64,000 bases of DNA from Chloroflexota bacterium (GTDB taxonomy: Bacteria > Chloroflexota > Anaerolineae > Anaerolineales > Anaerolineaceae): contig JAAYKH010000031.1 in assembly GCA_012522475.1 (NCBI GenBank), positions 1 to 64,000 on the forward strand, given 5' to 3'. Below are positions 8,306 to 18,040 of this stretch, one piece after another; position 1 is the first letter of the stretch; the number at the start of each line of letters is the position of its first letter. The position numbers and the translations under genes are program-made. The notes beneath the pieces were generated by a model. The model saw nothing but the letters and a program-made list of their open reading frames with translations, did no database searches and was not told the DNA's origin.

Positions 8306-9004
8306 CTAAACAGGCAAGGCAAGCTGTGGCGCTAATAGAGACACATTTGAGATTGCGTCAATCTCTTTTAGCGCTTTCAACAAGTTTTCAATTGGCTCAC
8401 TTGTCTCGCTCAAACTCAGTTCGTAGACTGTTTCCCACAATTCATCATCGAGAGTCTGCGAACGCATTTTAGCATCTTTGGTAAAACCATTGATTATTCT
8501 TTTTATCTCTGCCTGATCAAATTCAGACGTACCAGAAACAACCAGAATATAATCATGGTTCTGTGATCGTCCATATTTAATCAGGTACATAATGAAAATC
8601 ACCACCAGGATAAATGCAGATGCCAGCGCGACCATTGCCCAATTAAACGTACCTGCTCCTAAACCTATAGCAATCGCCCAAAAAAGATAGACCATATCGC
8701 GTGTGTCTTTAATCGGCGTTCGAAATCGGATGATCGATAATGACCCCACCAAGCCCAAAGACAATACCAGGTTGCTTCTGATAAAGAGCATAACCAAGGC
8801 AACAACTGTCGGAAGTAAAACGAGCGATGACATAAAAGTCAGCTCATAATTTACGCCCCGATGAGTGAGTTTATACACCTGAGAGACAATCACACCGATA
8901 GCAGCAGCCACAAACAAAGAAAAAAGGATGTTAAAAACATCATCACTGGTCAATGCAATACTTGCGAACGATTTTTTAGCAATAATTATCTGTTCATCCA
9001 ACAT
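8306..9004 (-). CDS. DUF4956 membrane protein
   Basis: A 232-residue protein with about four membrane helices (roughly residues 24-45, 55-75, 80-90 and 107-140). The conserved core LSLGLVGSLSIIRFRTPIKD, whose RFRTPIKD end is diagnostic, is followed by a soluble C-terminal half. This is the standard partner of VTC-domain proteins. The pairing suggests that the soluble VTC protein works at this membrane component, but the activity is unknown. Confidence 0.85.
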   Translation of the reverse strand: MLDEQIIIAKKSFASIALTSDDVFNILFSLFVAAAIGVIVSQVYKLTHRGVNYELTFMSSLVLLPTVVALVMLFIRSNLVLSLGLVGSLSIIRFRTPIKDTRDMVYLFWAIAIGLGAGTFNWAMVALASAFILVVIFIMYLIKYGRSQNHDYILVVSGTSEFDQAEIKRIINGFTKDAKMRSQTLDDELWETVYELSLSETSEPIENLLKALKEIDAISNVSLLAPQLALPV

Positions 9005-9102
9005 AAAATTCCCTCACGCTTCAAATAATTAATCTCTTTCCATGAGCAGCAACAAAGATAAACCCCATTGATGATTGACAAAACAAGGTTCATGATGCCT
9101 TT

Positions 9103-9130
9103 TTATTAATGGCTTTTACGAAAAAGTCAA
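9103..9130 (-). promoter_or_regulatory. Candidate promoter of the DUF4956-VTC operon
   Basis: Read on the minus strand: TTGACT (9125-9130), 16-base spacer, TAATAA (9103-9108), about 95 bases before the DUF4956 start. The remaining intergenic sequence to 9355 is AT-rich and shows only an A/T hairpin near 9184-9206 with no gene. Confidence 0.4.
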
Positions 9131-9355
9131 TGGCTAAAGGCTAGTTTAGCATAAGAATGAATAAGGGGCAAGCTGGGCATACTTAAGAATTTTTTTAAAA
9201 ATCTTAATCTTTTCTCCGTTTGTTGGCATGAATTTTTAAATAATTCATGGCCAAAATCACCTCATCAAATGAAAGGGGTGGGTTCCGTATCAACATAATG
9301 CCATCAGCTGAAGCAGCACTGATTTTAAATATTCAACGAATTGCGGATCAGTCAG

Positions 9356-10486
9356 TCAAATTTCCCGTTGATAAACACGATGATTTTTATAAAACTTCAC
9401 ACCGAGGTTTTTCAAATCATTACGCATCTGTTTAGCGGTTTCTGCCACCTGGGTAAGCTCAGCATTGATAAATTGCACATTTTGATGCATTGATTTTTCC
9501 AGTTCCGCATACATGACCGCATTGCCGCCTAAACCATGGTACTCGGGAAGAATGCCTACACCATTAAAAGCAATCCAATTTGTGCGTTTTATTTCCATCA
9601 ACAAACGAATAATTTCAATTGGGCCTAATTTGCCTTTATTTTTTTGCATCGCTGCTGAAACGTCTGGAAAAGGAAATACAAAACCCACCACATTACCATC
9701 TTTCACAATTATTTTAATCAGGTCTGGGTCAACAATGGTCATTACGTTGTTCACAACAAAATCAATTTCTCTCTGGGTTAAAGGGTAATATTCCCAGTTA
9801 TTCACAAACGCCTGATTATATGCTTGACCAATTTTTCCAGCCCAGCTTTTAAGCTCGCGTTTGTTCTTAAAATTCAAAACTTCAAAAGTACCACGTTTTT
9901 TAGCGATATCAGCAGCTTTTCTCACTTTTGGAGGTAGCTGAAACTGCTGAGGGTTAACATAACTGGACACAAAATCTACCACCTTTGTAAATCCTATAGT
10001 TTCTACCAGGTCTCGATAATAGGGATAGTTGTAATTCATCATATTCATCATTTGGCGATGTTCAAAGCCTTCTATCTGGATACCATATCCATCCAGGGGA
10101 CCAAAACCTTTCGGCCCAACCATTTTGTTCAACCCCCGCTTTCGGGCCCAGTCAAAAACCGTTTCAAAAAGCAGGTTAGCAACTTCCTGATCATTAATGC
10201 AGTCAAAGAGATAAAACTCAGCATCCTTCGCAGCATGGTAGCGATTAAAGGGTTTGTTTTCCAGTGCGGCAATCCTCCCAACAACCTCGCCATTTCTCTT
10301 GGCAACAAAGAATTCAGCCTCTGAATGCCCGTAAAAAGGGTGTTTTTCAGGGTTGAGCATTGTTTTCACGTCAACAATAAAAGGAGGCGTCCATTGAGGA
10401 TGATCAGCATACAGGTTAAAGGGGAGGTTGACGAAACGCATCACATCTGCATTGTCTTCTAGGTCAATCTTATGAATTGAAAGCAC
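9356..10486 (-). CDS. GNAT-like N-acetyltransferase-fold protein, function unknown
   Basis: A 376-residue protein. The first half has the acyl-CoA-binding-like pattern EFFVAKRNGEVVGRIAAL and VGPKGFGPLDGYGI; the second half repeats the theme with LIKIIVKDGNVVGFVFPFPD and GVGILPEYHGLGGNAVMY, where the last stretch resembles the pyrophosphate-binding turn of GNAT enzymes. Two tandem GNAT-like folds are therefore likely. Proteins of this build are widespread and usually annotated only as acetyltransferases; the substrate cannot be read from sequence. It stands alone on the minus strand. Confidence 0.68.
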   Translation of the reverse strand: MLSIHKIDLEDNADVMRFVNLPFNLYADHPQWTPPFIVDVKTMLNPEKHPFYGHSEAEFFVAKRNGEVVGRIAALENKPFNRYHAAKDAEFYLFDCINDQEVANLLFETVFDWARKRGLNKMVGPKGFGPLDGYGIQIEGFEHRQMMNMMNYNYPYYRDLVETIGFTKVVDFVSSYVNPQQFQLPPKVRKAADIAKKRGTFEVLNFKNKRELKSWAGKIGQAYNQAFVNNWEYYPLTQREIDFVVNNVMTIVDPDLIKIIVKDGNVVGFVFPFPDVSAAMQKNKGKLGPIEIIRLLMEIKRTNWIAFNGVGILPEYHGLGGNAVMYAELEKSMHQNVQFINAELTQVAETAKQMRNDLKNLGVKFYKNHRVYQREI

Positions 10487-10850
10487 TTTTTCCTCTTTTC
10501 GGTCAGGCAGTTGATAATTTCAATGAGTAAAACAGCTTAAATACACTTAGGTTACGCTTTTCGTTTATTCTTTAGCACTCTTAAAGTAGCTTGAAAGCAA
10601 TCGATCAATCGTTTATGTTTACTCATTCACATTATAAACCGAAAAGCGCCTCGAATACTTGTAAACATAACAGATAATGAATGCACTCACACGCGATTGG
10701 GTTATTAATTAAATAAAAACAGGCCTTATCTTATCGTTTCAAGGATAGGCTATCATCTTTGTCTCTTAAAAGCTGAATCTGTCAATGAATGATTGATTTT
10801 TTACAAAAAAGAGAATCAACAAATCTTGCTCAGCGCTTAAAGTCACTGAC
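10487..10850. other. Intergenic stretch, no gene seen
   Basis: AT-rich divergent region between the GNAT-like gene and efp. Apart from the efp promoter at its right end I find no open frame, terminator or structured RNA with support. Confidence 0.35.
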
Positions 10851-10879
10851 TTGTAAACCAACACTGTCTGGACTATAAT
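10851..10879 (+). promoter_or_regulatory. Promoter of efp
   Basis: TTGTAA (10851-10856), 17-base spacer, TATAAT (10874-10879). This would start transcription near 10886, giving a short leader with GGAAGGAAAGGAA just before ATG 10915. Confidence 0.65.
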
Positions 10880-10914
10880 CTTGATGGTGTTTTACAGGAA
10901 GGAAAGGAAAATTT

Positions 10915-11472
10915 ATGATCAATGTCAATGAATTACGCAAGGGCGTAACTTTTGAGCAGGATGGCAATCTGTATAAAGTTTTGGAATATGCTCACAACAA
11001 GCCCGGTCGTGGTGCAGCTACTATTCGCATTAAAACTCGCGATCTTCGCAAGGGTACCATCTTAGAAATGACCTTTAACTCAGGTAACAGGGTGCAGGAT
11101 ATCCGCCTTGATTATCACAACGCCCAGTTTTTATATGTTGATGGCAACTTGTATTACTTTATGGACAACCAGTCCTACGAGCAATATCCGGTCAATGCTG
11201 ACATCCTTGGTGATCAGGTGCAATACCTAAAGCCCAACATGGATGTCAAACTGATGTTTTTTGAAAGCGAAGCCCTTGATGTTGAATTACCTACCTCTGT
11301 GGATATGCTGGTAACCAAGGCTGAACCCGCTGTCCGTGGCGATACGGCAACAGGCGTGACCAAAAAGGTGATTACAGAAACCGGCCTCGAAGTCCAGGTC
11401 CCTTCTTTTATTAACCTCGGTGATACCATCCGCGTGGACACTCGCAACAGTAATTATATTACACGTGTGTAA
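10915..11472 (+). CDS. efp: Translation elongation factor P
   Basis: A 185-residue three-domain EF-P, full length. It begins INVNELRKG and carries the domain I loop HNKPGRGAA with Arg32 at the tip that reaches the ribosomal peptidyl-transfer centre. It ends with the OB domain signature (ETGLEVQVPSFINLGDTIRVDT). EF-P rescues ribosomes stalled at polyproline. The tip residue is Arg in a PGRG turn rather than Lys, so E. coli-type lysylation at this position is not possible; no EpmA/EarP-like gene is seen in the window. Strong purine-rich ribosome site and promoter upstream. Confidence 0.95.
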   Translation: MINVNELRKGVTFEQDGNLYKVLEYAHNKPGRGAATIRIKTRDLRKGTILEMTFNSGNRVQDIRLDYHNAQFLYVDGNLYYFMDNQSYEQYPVNADILGDQVQYLKPNMDVKLMFFESEALDVELPTSVDMLVTKAEPAVRGDTATGVTKKVITETGLEVQVPSFINLGDTIRVDTRNSNYITRV

Positions 11473-11539
11473 GTGCTATTTGCCATCATTAATCTTTTTT
11501 CATATCCTCTGTACGGGGATTATTCTTGGCGAATAAGCA

Positions 11540-11860
11540 ATGAAAATTCCCACGATCGGGAAAGAATGCCCGTATTTCTATGGTGATTATTTTCGCGGCA
11601 AGCATCATGAAGAGTGCCGCTTAGTTGGACGTAGCACCCCCCCTTGGGAATTAAAATATTGTAAAACATGCCCGGTACCTGACATTACCCACGCCAATGC
11701 CTGCCCGCACATGATTTTAACAGGTGAGATAAAATCAAATCTTTTTGGGCTTATGAAACGCGTTGAAGTCAGCGCATATTGCACAAAGTCCCATCAAGAT
11801 GTTGAGAACCCCTATGTTGGTTGCGGGGAATGCCATCCAATCTTTGAGCTTTTCAAGTAA
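11540..11860 (+). CDS. Small Cys-rich protein, probable metal or Fe-S site
   Basis: A 106-residue protein with eight cysteines: C10, C26, C41, C44, C54, C80, C94 and C97, with CKTCPVPD and CGECHP pairs. The spacing suggests one or two zinc or Fe-S sites. No membrane segment or signal peptide. I do not recognise a named family; the layout (ECPYFYGDYFRGKHHEECRL near the start) looks conserved rather than random. The gene sits six bases before the HAD-DinB gene and 70 bases after efp, so it is probably cotranscribed. Confidence 0.62.
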   Translation: MKIPTIGKECPYFYGDYFRGKHHEECRLVGRSTPPWELKYCKTCPVPDITHANACPHMILTGEIKSNLFGLMKRVEVSAYCTKSHQDVENPYVGCGECHPIFELFK

Positions 11861-11865
11861 ACACA

Positions 11866-13023
11866 ATGTCTCTTACAGTTTTGTTAGACCTTGATGACAC
11901 CCTGCTATCGGCCCATATGGATCGATTTCTACCCCTCTACTTTGATTTGCTAAGCCAAGCCCTCAGCCATCTCGGTCCGAAAGAAAAAATTACATCTCAG
12001 GTTGATACTGCGGTAGGGATGATGCTGACCAATCAGAATCCCACCAGAACACTACGCGAAGTTTTTAACGAGAATTTCTATCCTCAACTGGGAACAACTG
12101 AAGACGTCTGTCAACCAATCCTTGCTACCTTCTACCAACAAGAATATCCACATGTCCAATCCGTTACCCAGGTCAGACCCGAAGCTTCAAATTTGGTGAA
12201 ATGGTGCCAGTCTCAGGGTTTGCAGATAGCCATCGCGACCAACCCGCTTTTCCCTCATTCAGCCACTTTTCAAAGGATTCAATGGGCAGGGCTCGAACCA
12301 AACGACTTCGCGTTATTCACCGTGTACGATGATTTTCATTTCACAAAGCCGCATTTAGCATATTATGCTGAAATCTTGGGGCGCATGGGTTGGCCTGAAA
12401 AGCCTGCCGTAATGATTGGCGACAACCTCAGCGATGACCTGTTTCCCACGGACACCTTCGGGTTTGCCACCTTTTGGATTAAGAACGGGAATCAGGAAAA
12501 CCTATGGACAGGCGGTAACCTGGGTGACGTTAAAGCATGGCTGCAGCAGGAACTTGGCACAAACGGTCAACCGCTGGCCGTTAATCCACTGGTTGACATA
12601 GCCACACTGCGCGCCACACCAGCAGTGATTGATACTTGGCTCAGGGCAGAGCCCAATTGGGGACCCAATGTGAGAAAAAATCCACCGGCTGCAAACGTCG
12701 TCGAAACGCTGCACAGACTGATGCATTTCGAAGAACAGGTTTATCCGCACCTTTGGCAAAAAGCCCAATTAGGAAAATTTGCCGACGTTTCGTTAACCCA
12801 TCCCTCTGCATTGGAAAAAATTCCAATCGAGGACAATCAAAGCATAGAGCAAGCTTTTGCTCGTTTTTTCAAAAAGCGGGAATCGGCTTTGAGTAAACTC
12901 GATAATTTTCACAAAGAAGCCTCCCAGCACAGGGATGAAAATATCACCCGCTCTGTCAATGAGTTTGCCAGCTGGGCTGCTGATAACGACCGGGAATTGC
13001 TCCGGCGAGCAATTAATTTATAA
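11866..13023 (+). CDS. HAD-family hydrolase fused to a DinB-like helical domain
   Basis: Residues 1-230 are a HAD phosphatase. The nucleophile motif is LLDLDDTLLSA, with Thr in motif II near AIATNP and the acidic motif IGDNLSDDLFP. Residues about 240-385 match the DinB/YfiT four-helix pattern: LRATPAVIDTWL, WGPNVRKNPPAANVVETLHR, LMHFEEQVYPHLW, FFKKRESALSKLDNF and a final helix. DinB domains usually bind a metal through three His; His residues are present at the helix positions but the triad is not complete by eye, so catalytic metal binding is uncertain. The substrate is unknown; the fusion suggests coupled removal of a phosphate and a small-molecule transfer or detoxification. Confidence 0.7.
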   Translation: MSLTVLLDLDDTLLSAHMDRFLPLYFDLLSQALSHLGPKEKITSQVDTAVGMMLTNQNPTRTLREVFNENFYPQLGTTEDVCQPILATFYQQEYPHVQSVTQVRPEASNLVKWCQSQGLQIAIATNPLFPHSATFQRIQWAGLEPNDFALFTVYDDFHFTKPHLAYYAEILGRMGWPEKPAVMIGDNLSDDLFPTDTFGFATFWIKNGNQENLWTGGNLGDVKAWLQQELGTNGQPLAVNPLVDIATLRATPAVIDTWLRAEPNWGPNVRKNPPAANVVETLHRLMHFEEQVYPHLWQKAQLGKFADVSLTHPSALEKIPIEDNQSIEQAFARFFKKRESALSKLDNFHKEASQHRDENITRSVNEFASWAADNDRELLRRAINL

Positions 13024-13081
13024 GATATTCATAAGATTTATTGAACATTTTATAAGTTCACTAGTAAACCACATTTGGGGT

Positions 13082-13090
13082 TGGTATAAT
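13082..13090 (+). promoter_or_regulatory. Extended -10 promoter of ftsH
   Basis: TGGTATAAT (13082-13090), a perfect extended -10 element, lies about 50 bases before the GTG start of ftsH. No good -35 box is seen at the expected distance, as is usual for extended -10 promoters. Confidence 0.55.
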
Positions 13091-13139
13091 ACGTGAACAA
13101 AATTAACAAAAATGATGCATTGATCATCTGGAGGAATCA

Positions 13140-14996
13140 GTGAAGCCAAGAAACCAATCGTTTATCATCTATTTAATGCTGTTTATAGCAATAATAACGA
13201 TGGTATTCTTCACCGTTAATAAACAAAACGAACGCAGCGTGGAAATCCCTATCAATCAACTCGCGACGGACATTCGCGAAGGTAAGGTGAAATCAATCAT
13301 TGAAGACGATAGCCGTCTTCAGATAACCTACAAAGATAACAGTCTGAAGACATCCACAAAAGACCCAAGCACACCGTTAATCGCCCAATTGGTTGACCTG
13401 GGAGTCAAGCCAGAAGATCTGGCAGCCGAAGAAATTATTGTTGATATCAAACTTCCCAGTTCGTTCCTTGGGATTGTTTCCGTTCTCAGTTACATCCTGC
13501 CTTTCATCATATTGATTGCGATGTTCTGGTTCATCTTCCGTCAGGCCCAGGGCAGCAACACGGCTGCCATGTCTTTTGGAAAATCCAGAGCCCGTATGTT
13601 CTCAGGAGACCACCCCACGGTTACGTTTGAAGACGTTGCCGGCGTTGAAGAAGCCAAAGAAGAACTCCAGGAAGTTGTTGAATTCTTGCGTGAACCGCAA
13701 AAATTTATTTCCCTCGGCGCTCGTATCCCGAAAGGCGTTTTGTTGGTTGGCGCCCCCGGGACTGGAAAAACGCTCATGGCCAAAGCTGTCTCGGGTGAGG
13801 CAGGCGTGCCCTTTTTCTCAATTTCAGGCTCAGAATTTGTTGAGATGTTTGTTGGTGTCGGCGCCAGTCGGGTAAGAGACTTGTTTGAGCAGGCTAAAAA
13901 ACATTCACCAGCCATTGTATTTGTAGATGAGATCGATGCCGTTGGACGGCATCGCGGTGCTGGTTTGGGCGGTAGTCACGATGAACGCGAGCAAACCCTG
14001 AATCAACTCCTCGTGGAAATGGCTGGTTTTGATACCGATACTAATGTGATCATTATTGCAGCCACAAACCGCCCCGATATCCTCGATCCTGCGCTTTTGC
14101 GGCCGGGGCGTTTTGACCGTCGGGTTGTGTTGGATCGTCCAGACATCAAAGGGCGCGAGGAAATCCTCGAAGTACACGTCAAAGGCAAGCCGATCTCGCC
14201 AGATGTAGACCTGAATGATATTGCCCGCTCAACACCTGGTTTCGTCGGTGCAGATATCGAAAATCTGGTTAACGAAGCCGCAATTCTGGCAGCTCGTCGC
14301 AATAAACGTATCATTGAACATCTCGAATTTATGGAAGCCATCGAGCGGGTTATCGCAGGCCCAGAAAGAAAGAGCCGTTTAATCAATGAAAACGAAAAGA
14401 AAATCATTGCCTATCACGAAGCCGGCCACGCGGTGGTAATTAACGCCTTACCTGAAGCAGATACGGTTCAAAAAGTTTCCATTATTCCACGCGGCGAAGC
14501 TGGCGGCTATACCATTGCATTCCCCGAAGAAGATCGGATGCTCAAATCCCGCAAACAGATCATGAGTGACATGGTCAGTTTACTGGGCGGGCGTGCAGCT
14601 GAAGAACTTGTCTTCAATGACATCACGTCAGGCGCCTCCAACGATCTAGAGCGGGTCACAAAACTCGCCCGCACAATGGTTATGCGTCTGGGCATGAGCG
14701 ATGCCTTGGGCCCAATGGTCTACGGAAAGAAAGAAGAATTGGTCTTCCTTGGACGTGAGATCTCTGAGCAACGTGATTATTCTGAACATGTCGCAGAGAA
14801 GATCGACACGGCAATCCAAAACCTGGTTCAGGAAGCTTACGACAAGGCCAAGGAGATTTTAAATCAATACCGGGGTGAACTGGACAAAATTGCCGAGAAG
14901 CTTTTGGAAGTTGAATCCATTACAGCCTCGGAATTCTACGACATCTTCCCCACACCTGTAGAAAAAACAGGGGGTATCCCACAAAAAGCTGTATGA
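13140..14996 (+). CDS. ftsH: ATP-dependent zinc metalloprotease FtsH
   Basis: A 618-residue membrane AAA protease. Helix 1 at about 8-27, extracytoplasmic segment, helix 2 at about 109-134. AAA domain with Walker A GAPGTGKT (204-211), Walker [13 protein letters not shown], and the second-region [20 protein letters not shown]. Zinc protease motif HEAGH at 426-430 and the third ligand region in LLGGRAAEE. FtsH forms a hexamer that extracts and degrades damaged membrane proteins and some regulators. GTG start at 13140 with GGAGGA upstream. It ends 20 bases before a strong terminator. All catalytic elements are intact. Confidence 0.97.
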   Translation: MKPRNQSFIIYLMLFIAIITMVFFTVNKQNERSVEIPINQLATDIREGKVKSIIEDDSRLQITYKDNSLKTSTKDPSTPLIAQLVDLGVKPEDLAAEEIIVDIKLPSSFLGIVSVLSYILPFIILIAMFWFIFRQAQGSNTAAMSFGKSRARMFSGDHPTVTFEDVAGVEEAKEELQEVVEFLREPQKFISLGARIPKGVLLVGAPGTGKTLMAKAVSGEAGVPFFSISGSEFVEMFVGVGASRVRDLFEQAKKHSPAIVFVDEIDAVGRHRGAGLGGSHDEREQTLNQLLVEMAGFDTDTNVIIIAATNRPDILDPALLRPGRFDRRVVLDRPDIKGREEILEVHVKGKPISPDVDLNDIARSTPGFVGADIENLVNEAAILAARRNKRIIEHLEFMEAIERVIAGPERKSRLINENEKKIIAYHEAGHAVVINALPEADTVQKVSIIPRGEAGGYTIAFPEEDRMLKSRKQIMSDMVSLLGGRAAEELVFNDITSGASNDLERVTKLARTMVMRLGMSDALGPMVYGKKEELVFLGREISEQRDYSEHVAEKIDTAIQNLVQEAYDKAKEILNQYRGELDKIAEKLLEVESITASEFYDIFPTPVEKTGGIPQKAV

Positions 14997-15016
14997 CCAG
15001 CAGGTTACATAAATAT

Positions 15017-15050
15017 AAAAAGGCTGTGAAAAGTATTTCACAGCCTTTTT
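15017..15050. terminator. Strong bidirectional terminator
   Basis: A perfect 15 bp stem (AAAAAGGCTGTGAAA with TTTCACAGCCTTTTT) around loop AGTA. It ends the ftsH transcript on the plus strand, and the A-rich left arm gives a T-run for the convergent acyl-CoA ligase operon. Confidence 0.85.
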
Positions 15051-15063
15051 AGTAGTTTTCAAT

Positions 15064-16674
15064 TCACACCTCTGACGATAAAACTCGTCTCAAGACCTTA
15101 CCCACAATGGTTCGAGGCAGCCCCGCTCTGAATTCAATATATCTGGGGATTTTATACCGTGTCAGGTATTGATCGCAAAACCTTTGAATTTCCTCAGCTG
15201 AGCTTTCTTCACCCGTTTCCAGTACCACCCAGGCTTTTACCGCTTCATTCCCATCTTCATCAATTAACCCCGCTACAGCCACCTCTCGAACCTTGGGGTG
15301 TCTGATAATCACAGCCTCAACCTCATTCGGCCACACTTGAAATCCACCCACTTTGACAACATCTTTTTTTCGGTCAACCATATAGAAGTATCCGTCATGG
15401 TCCATCCGTACCACATCCCCGGTAAACAACCAGCCATTTCGCAAGGTCAGGGTAGTTTCGTCGGGCCGTTGATGATAGCCGGCCATCACCTGGGGTCCTT
15501 TGATGATGAGCTCGCCAATCTCGCCAATTTCAACTTCATTTTCGCCGGTCTCTAGGTCGACTACTTTGCACGCCACATTGGGAAGCGGCAAGCCGATGGA
15601 ACCTTCACGATTCTCGCCAAGTATCGGGTTGCAATGGGTGGCTGTCGGCGCTTCAGAAAGGCCATATCCTTCAACCAAATGCCCTTTCGTCAATGCTTCG
15701 AATTCCTGTTTGACCTTGATTGGCAGCGTCGCAGAGCCGGAAATGCAAGCCTTAATGGACGAAAGATCATATCTTCCTGCCAGAACAGCTGGATAACGAT
15801 TGAGGGTGGCGTACAAGCTGGGAACACCTGGAAAGAACGTTGGCTTATGGGTGTGGATAGCTTCCAGTAAGACCTCAATTTGCTTTGGGTCAGGGATCAA
15901 CACCATTCTGGCTCGCATCTTTATCGCCAGGTTCAAGCCTAAAACCATGCCATACACATGGTAAACGGGAATGGCGACCAGAATCGTTTCTTTGTCCGGC
16001 TCAGTGTTTAACAACCAATGGTTAAACTGATAAACATTGGCAACCAGGTTGCGATGCAAGCCAATGGCGCATTTGGGTGCACCGGTGGTTCCGCCAGAGT
16101 ATTGGAATACCGCCGGGTCATTGGGGCTGACAATCACAGGAATCGGGTTGTCACTGGCAAAGGTCTTCATGAGTTCATTCCAGGCAATAGCGCTTTCCGA
16201 AAGTGTTGAGCCCAACGCCGTCCCCACAACAATGGTTTTTAATGTTTTAGCAAAAGGCAGGGGTTTGACGATTGGGTAAAATGTCTCACCCAAAATCAGC
16301 ACTCGAATACCCGCTTCAATCGCTTGTATTTCAATTTCAGCCGGTTTGTAGGCCGGGTTCAGCGCCATTACCACCCCACCAGCCTTGAGTATTCCGTAAT
16401 AACTGACTACAAAGGCCGGTGAGTTTGGCAACAATATGCCCACCCGGTCACCTTTTTGAAGACCGACGTCAATCAAAAACCGGGCAATTCGATCAGAAAG
16501 ATCATCAACCTGGAGATAGGTAAGCGTTTCATGCTCATAAATCGTACAGGTGGCGTCACCTGCATCCTGAACCGCGTCTCTAAACAAATCAACCAGCGAG
16601 AGGTTCGGAAGTTCTATTTCAGCAGGAACGCCATGATCATAATGCTCCAACCAGGGTTTTGTATCATACATCAA
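15064..16674 (-). CDS. AMP-binding acyl-CoA synthetase (long-chain fatty acid-CoA ligase type)
   Basis: A 536-residue adenylate-forming enzyme. The ATP-binding P-loop is FQYSGGTTGAPKCAIG, followed by the acyl-pocket motif EGYGLSEAPTATHCN, the hinge GWLFTGDVVRMDHDGYFYMV, DRKKDVVKVGGFQVWPNEVE, and the catalytic Lys region PRTIVGKVLRRVL. It activates a carboxylic acid via an acyl-AMP; overall resemblance is to FadD-type ligases, but chain length preference cannot be read. The start overlaps the end of miaA by 11 bases, so the two are translated from one transcript that runs from yraN. Confidence 0.86.
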   Translation of the reverse strand: MMYDTKPWLEHYDHGVPAEIELPNLSLVDLFRDAVQDAGDATCTIYEHETLTYLQVDDLSDRIARFLIDVGLQKGDRVGILLPNSPAFVVSYYGILKAGGVVMALNPAYKPAEIEIQAIEAGIRVLILGETFYPIVKPLPFAKTLKTIVVGTALGSTLSESAIAWNELMKTFASDNPIPVIVSPNDPAVFQYSGGTTGAPKCAIGLHRNLVANVYQFNHWLLNTEPDKETILVAIPVYHVYGMVLGLNLAIKMRARMVLIPDPKQIEVLLEAIHTHKPTFFPGVPSLYATLNRYPAVLAGRYDLSSIKACISGSATLPIKVKQEFEALTKGHLVEGYGLSEAPTATHCNPILGENREGSIGLPLPNVACKVVDLETGENEVEIGEIGELIIKGPQVMAGYHQRPDETTLTLRNGWLFTGDVVRMDHDGYFYMVDRKKDVVKVGGFQVWPNEVEAVIIRHPKVREVAVAGLIDEDGNEAVKAWVVLETGEESSAEEIQRFCDQYLTRYKIPRYIEFRAGLPRTIVGKVLRRVLSSEV

Positions 16675-17614
16675 TTATTTCTTTCCTTATATAGTCTTCC
16701 ATAGCATTGACAAGCTGGTCATCTTCTTCATCATCATGCAGATAAAACCACCTGATCCGCTCATCATCGGATTTAAACCAGTTGGCTTGCCGGCGGACAT
16801 AGATCCGGGTATTACGTTTGATCAATGCAATGGCTTCGTCCAAACTGATTTGGCCTTGAAGGTGTTGGATAATTTCGGCATACCCAATGGCAGATAACGT
16901 CGGCACGTCAGGTGAATAGCCTGCATTAAGCAAATTTTGTACTTCCTGAACCAGGCCTTGATCCAGCATCATATCAATCCGCTGATCAATCCTTTGATAC
17001 AGAACTTCACGCGGCCGATTAATTCCCAAAACCAACGGCCTGTATCGGCAGGTTTGTTTCTGGCGCAGATCTGAAAAGCGCCGCCCCGTTTTAAAAATGA
17101 CTTCAAGTGCACGCACCGTTCGACGAACGTTTCTATAATCAATTTTTTTACCGGCAGCCGGATCAATTCGCACCAGACGCTTATACAGGGCTTCTGGGCC
17201 GATTATCTCTGCCCATTGAGTAATTACCTCCCTTAACGCAGAATCTGGGCTCTGAGGTGGGATGAGCCAGCCTTCAAGGATCGCTCGAATATATTGACCC
17301 GTACCGCCCACAAGAAAAGGCAGCTTACCGCGCTTGTGAATATGGTCAATGGCCCGGTAGGCTTCGCGTTGAAAGATCGCCAGGCTCCACGCCTGGTCGG
17401 GGGTGGCTACATCAATTAAGTGATGGGGGATGGCCTGTATTTCTTCCGTGCTGGGTTTTGCTGTGCCGATATCCATTCCCCGGTACAGCTGTCTTGAATC
17501 TGCCGAAACAATCTCTCCCTTAAAGCGTTGCGCAAGGTCAATCGAAACCGCCGTCTTACCAACGGCTGTCGGCCCCAGAATGATAATCAGTACTTCTTTT
17601 GATACTGTAGACAT
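16664..17614 (-). CDS. miaA: tRNA dimethylallyltransferase
   Basis: A 316-residue protein that adds a dimethylallyl group to A37 of UNN-reading tRNAs. P-loop LGPTAVGKTAVSIDLA near the N-terminus, the substrate region VSADSRQLYRGMDIGTAKPS, then HHLIDVATPD and FLVGGTGQYIRAILEGW, and the C-terminal RNTRIYVRRQANWFK. All are hallmarks of MiaA and the length is normal. The ATG shares its first A with the last base of the yraN TAA stop (TAATG), so the genes are translationally coupled. Confidence 0.96.
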   Translation of the reverse strand: MSTVSKEVLIIILGPTAVGKTAVSIDLAQRFKGEIVSADSRQLYRGMDIGTAKPSTEEIQAIPHHLIDVATPDQAWSLAIFQREAYRAIDHIHKRGKLPFLVGGTGQYIRAILEGWLIPPQSPDSALREVITQWAEIIGPEALYKRLVRIDPAAGKKIDYRNVRRTVRALEVIFKTGRRFSDLRQKQTCRYRPLVLGINRPREVLYQRIDQRIDMMLDQGLVQEVQNLLNAGYSPDVPTLSAIGYAEIIQHLQGQISLDEAIALIKRNTRIYVRRQANWFKSDDERIRWFYLHDDEEDDQLVNAMEDYIRKEIIDV

Positions 17615-17991
17615 TAGCTCGTATTAATAAAATGTTGAAGGTTTTTAACACCTTTTTGGTGATCTAAAAGAATTGCAATTACATCTATTCGCCAATCGTC
17701 CGGAGATACAGGGTGCGCTTCCAACCACAATAAAGCTGCATTTTCCAATTTCTCCAGCTTCAAAGGTGTAATGCTGTCCTCTGGGTGACCAAAGCCAGTC
17801 GTTGTACGGGTTTTAACTTCAACAAAAACAACACAGTTTTCATCAAGCATTACCAGGTCTATTTCACCAAAACGGGTATTGAAATTCCGTTCCAGTAAGT
17901 GATAGCCTTCGCCTTCCAAATATTTTTCGGCAATCGTTTCGCCGATTTTACCAAGCTTTTTTTGATAGGTCATAACAGCATTTTTAGCCAA
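17614..17991 (-). CDS. YraN/UPF0102 family protein
   Basis: A 125-residue restriction-endonuclease-fold protein of the UPF0102 family. Core: KLGKIGETIAEKYLEGEGY, then LLERNFNTRFGEIDLVMLDE and VVFVEVKTRT. The Glu-Asp/Glu-x-Lys residues (EIDL, VEVKTR) match the nuclease active-site pattern. Its role is unknown, though it usually lies near housekeeping genes. The TTG start at 17991 has AGGA eight bases upstream; an in-frame ATG at 17973 (MTYQKKLG) is an alternative six codons in. It leads the yraN-miaA-ligase operon. Confidence 0.85.
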   Translation of the reverse strand: MAKNAVMTYQKKLGKIGETIAEKYLEGEGYHLLERNFNTRFGEIDLVMLDENCVVFVEVKTRTTTGFGHPEDSITPLKLEKLENAALLWLEAHPVSPDDWRIDVIAILLDHQKGVKNLQHFINTS

Positions 17992-18040
17992 TTGATTAAT
18001 CCTATTCTACCAAGAATGCCCTGTTAAGGAAATTTTCAGT

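Noticed and set aside
9247-9435. Plus-strand 62-codon frame at the GNAT 3' end
   Set aside because: It overlaps the GNAT-like gene, has no ribosome site and does not resemble a known protein.
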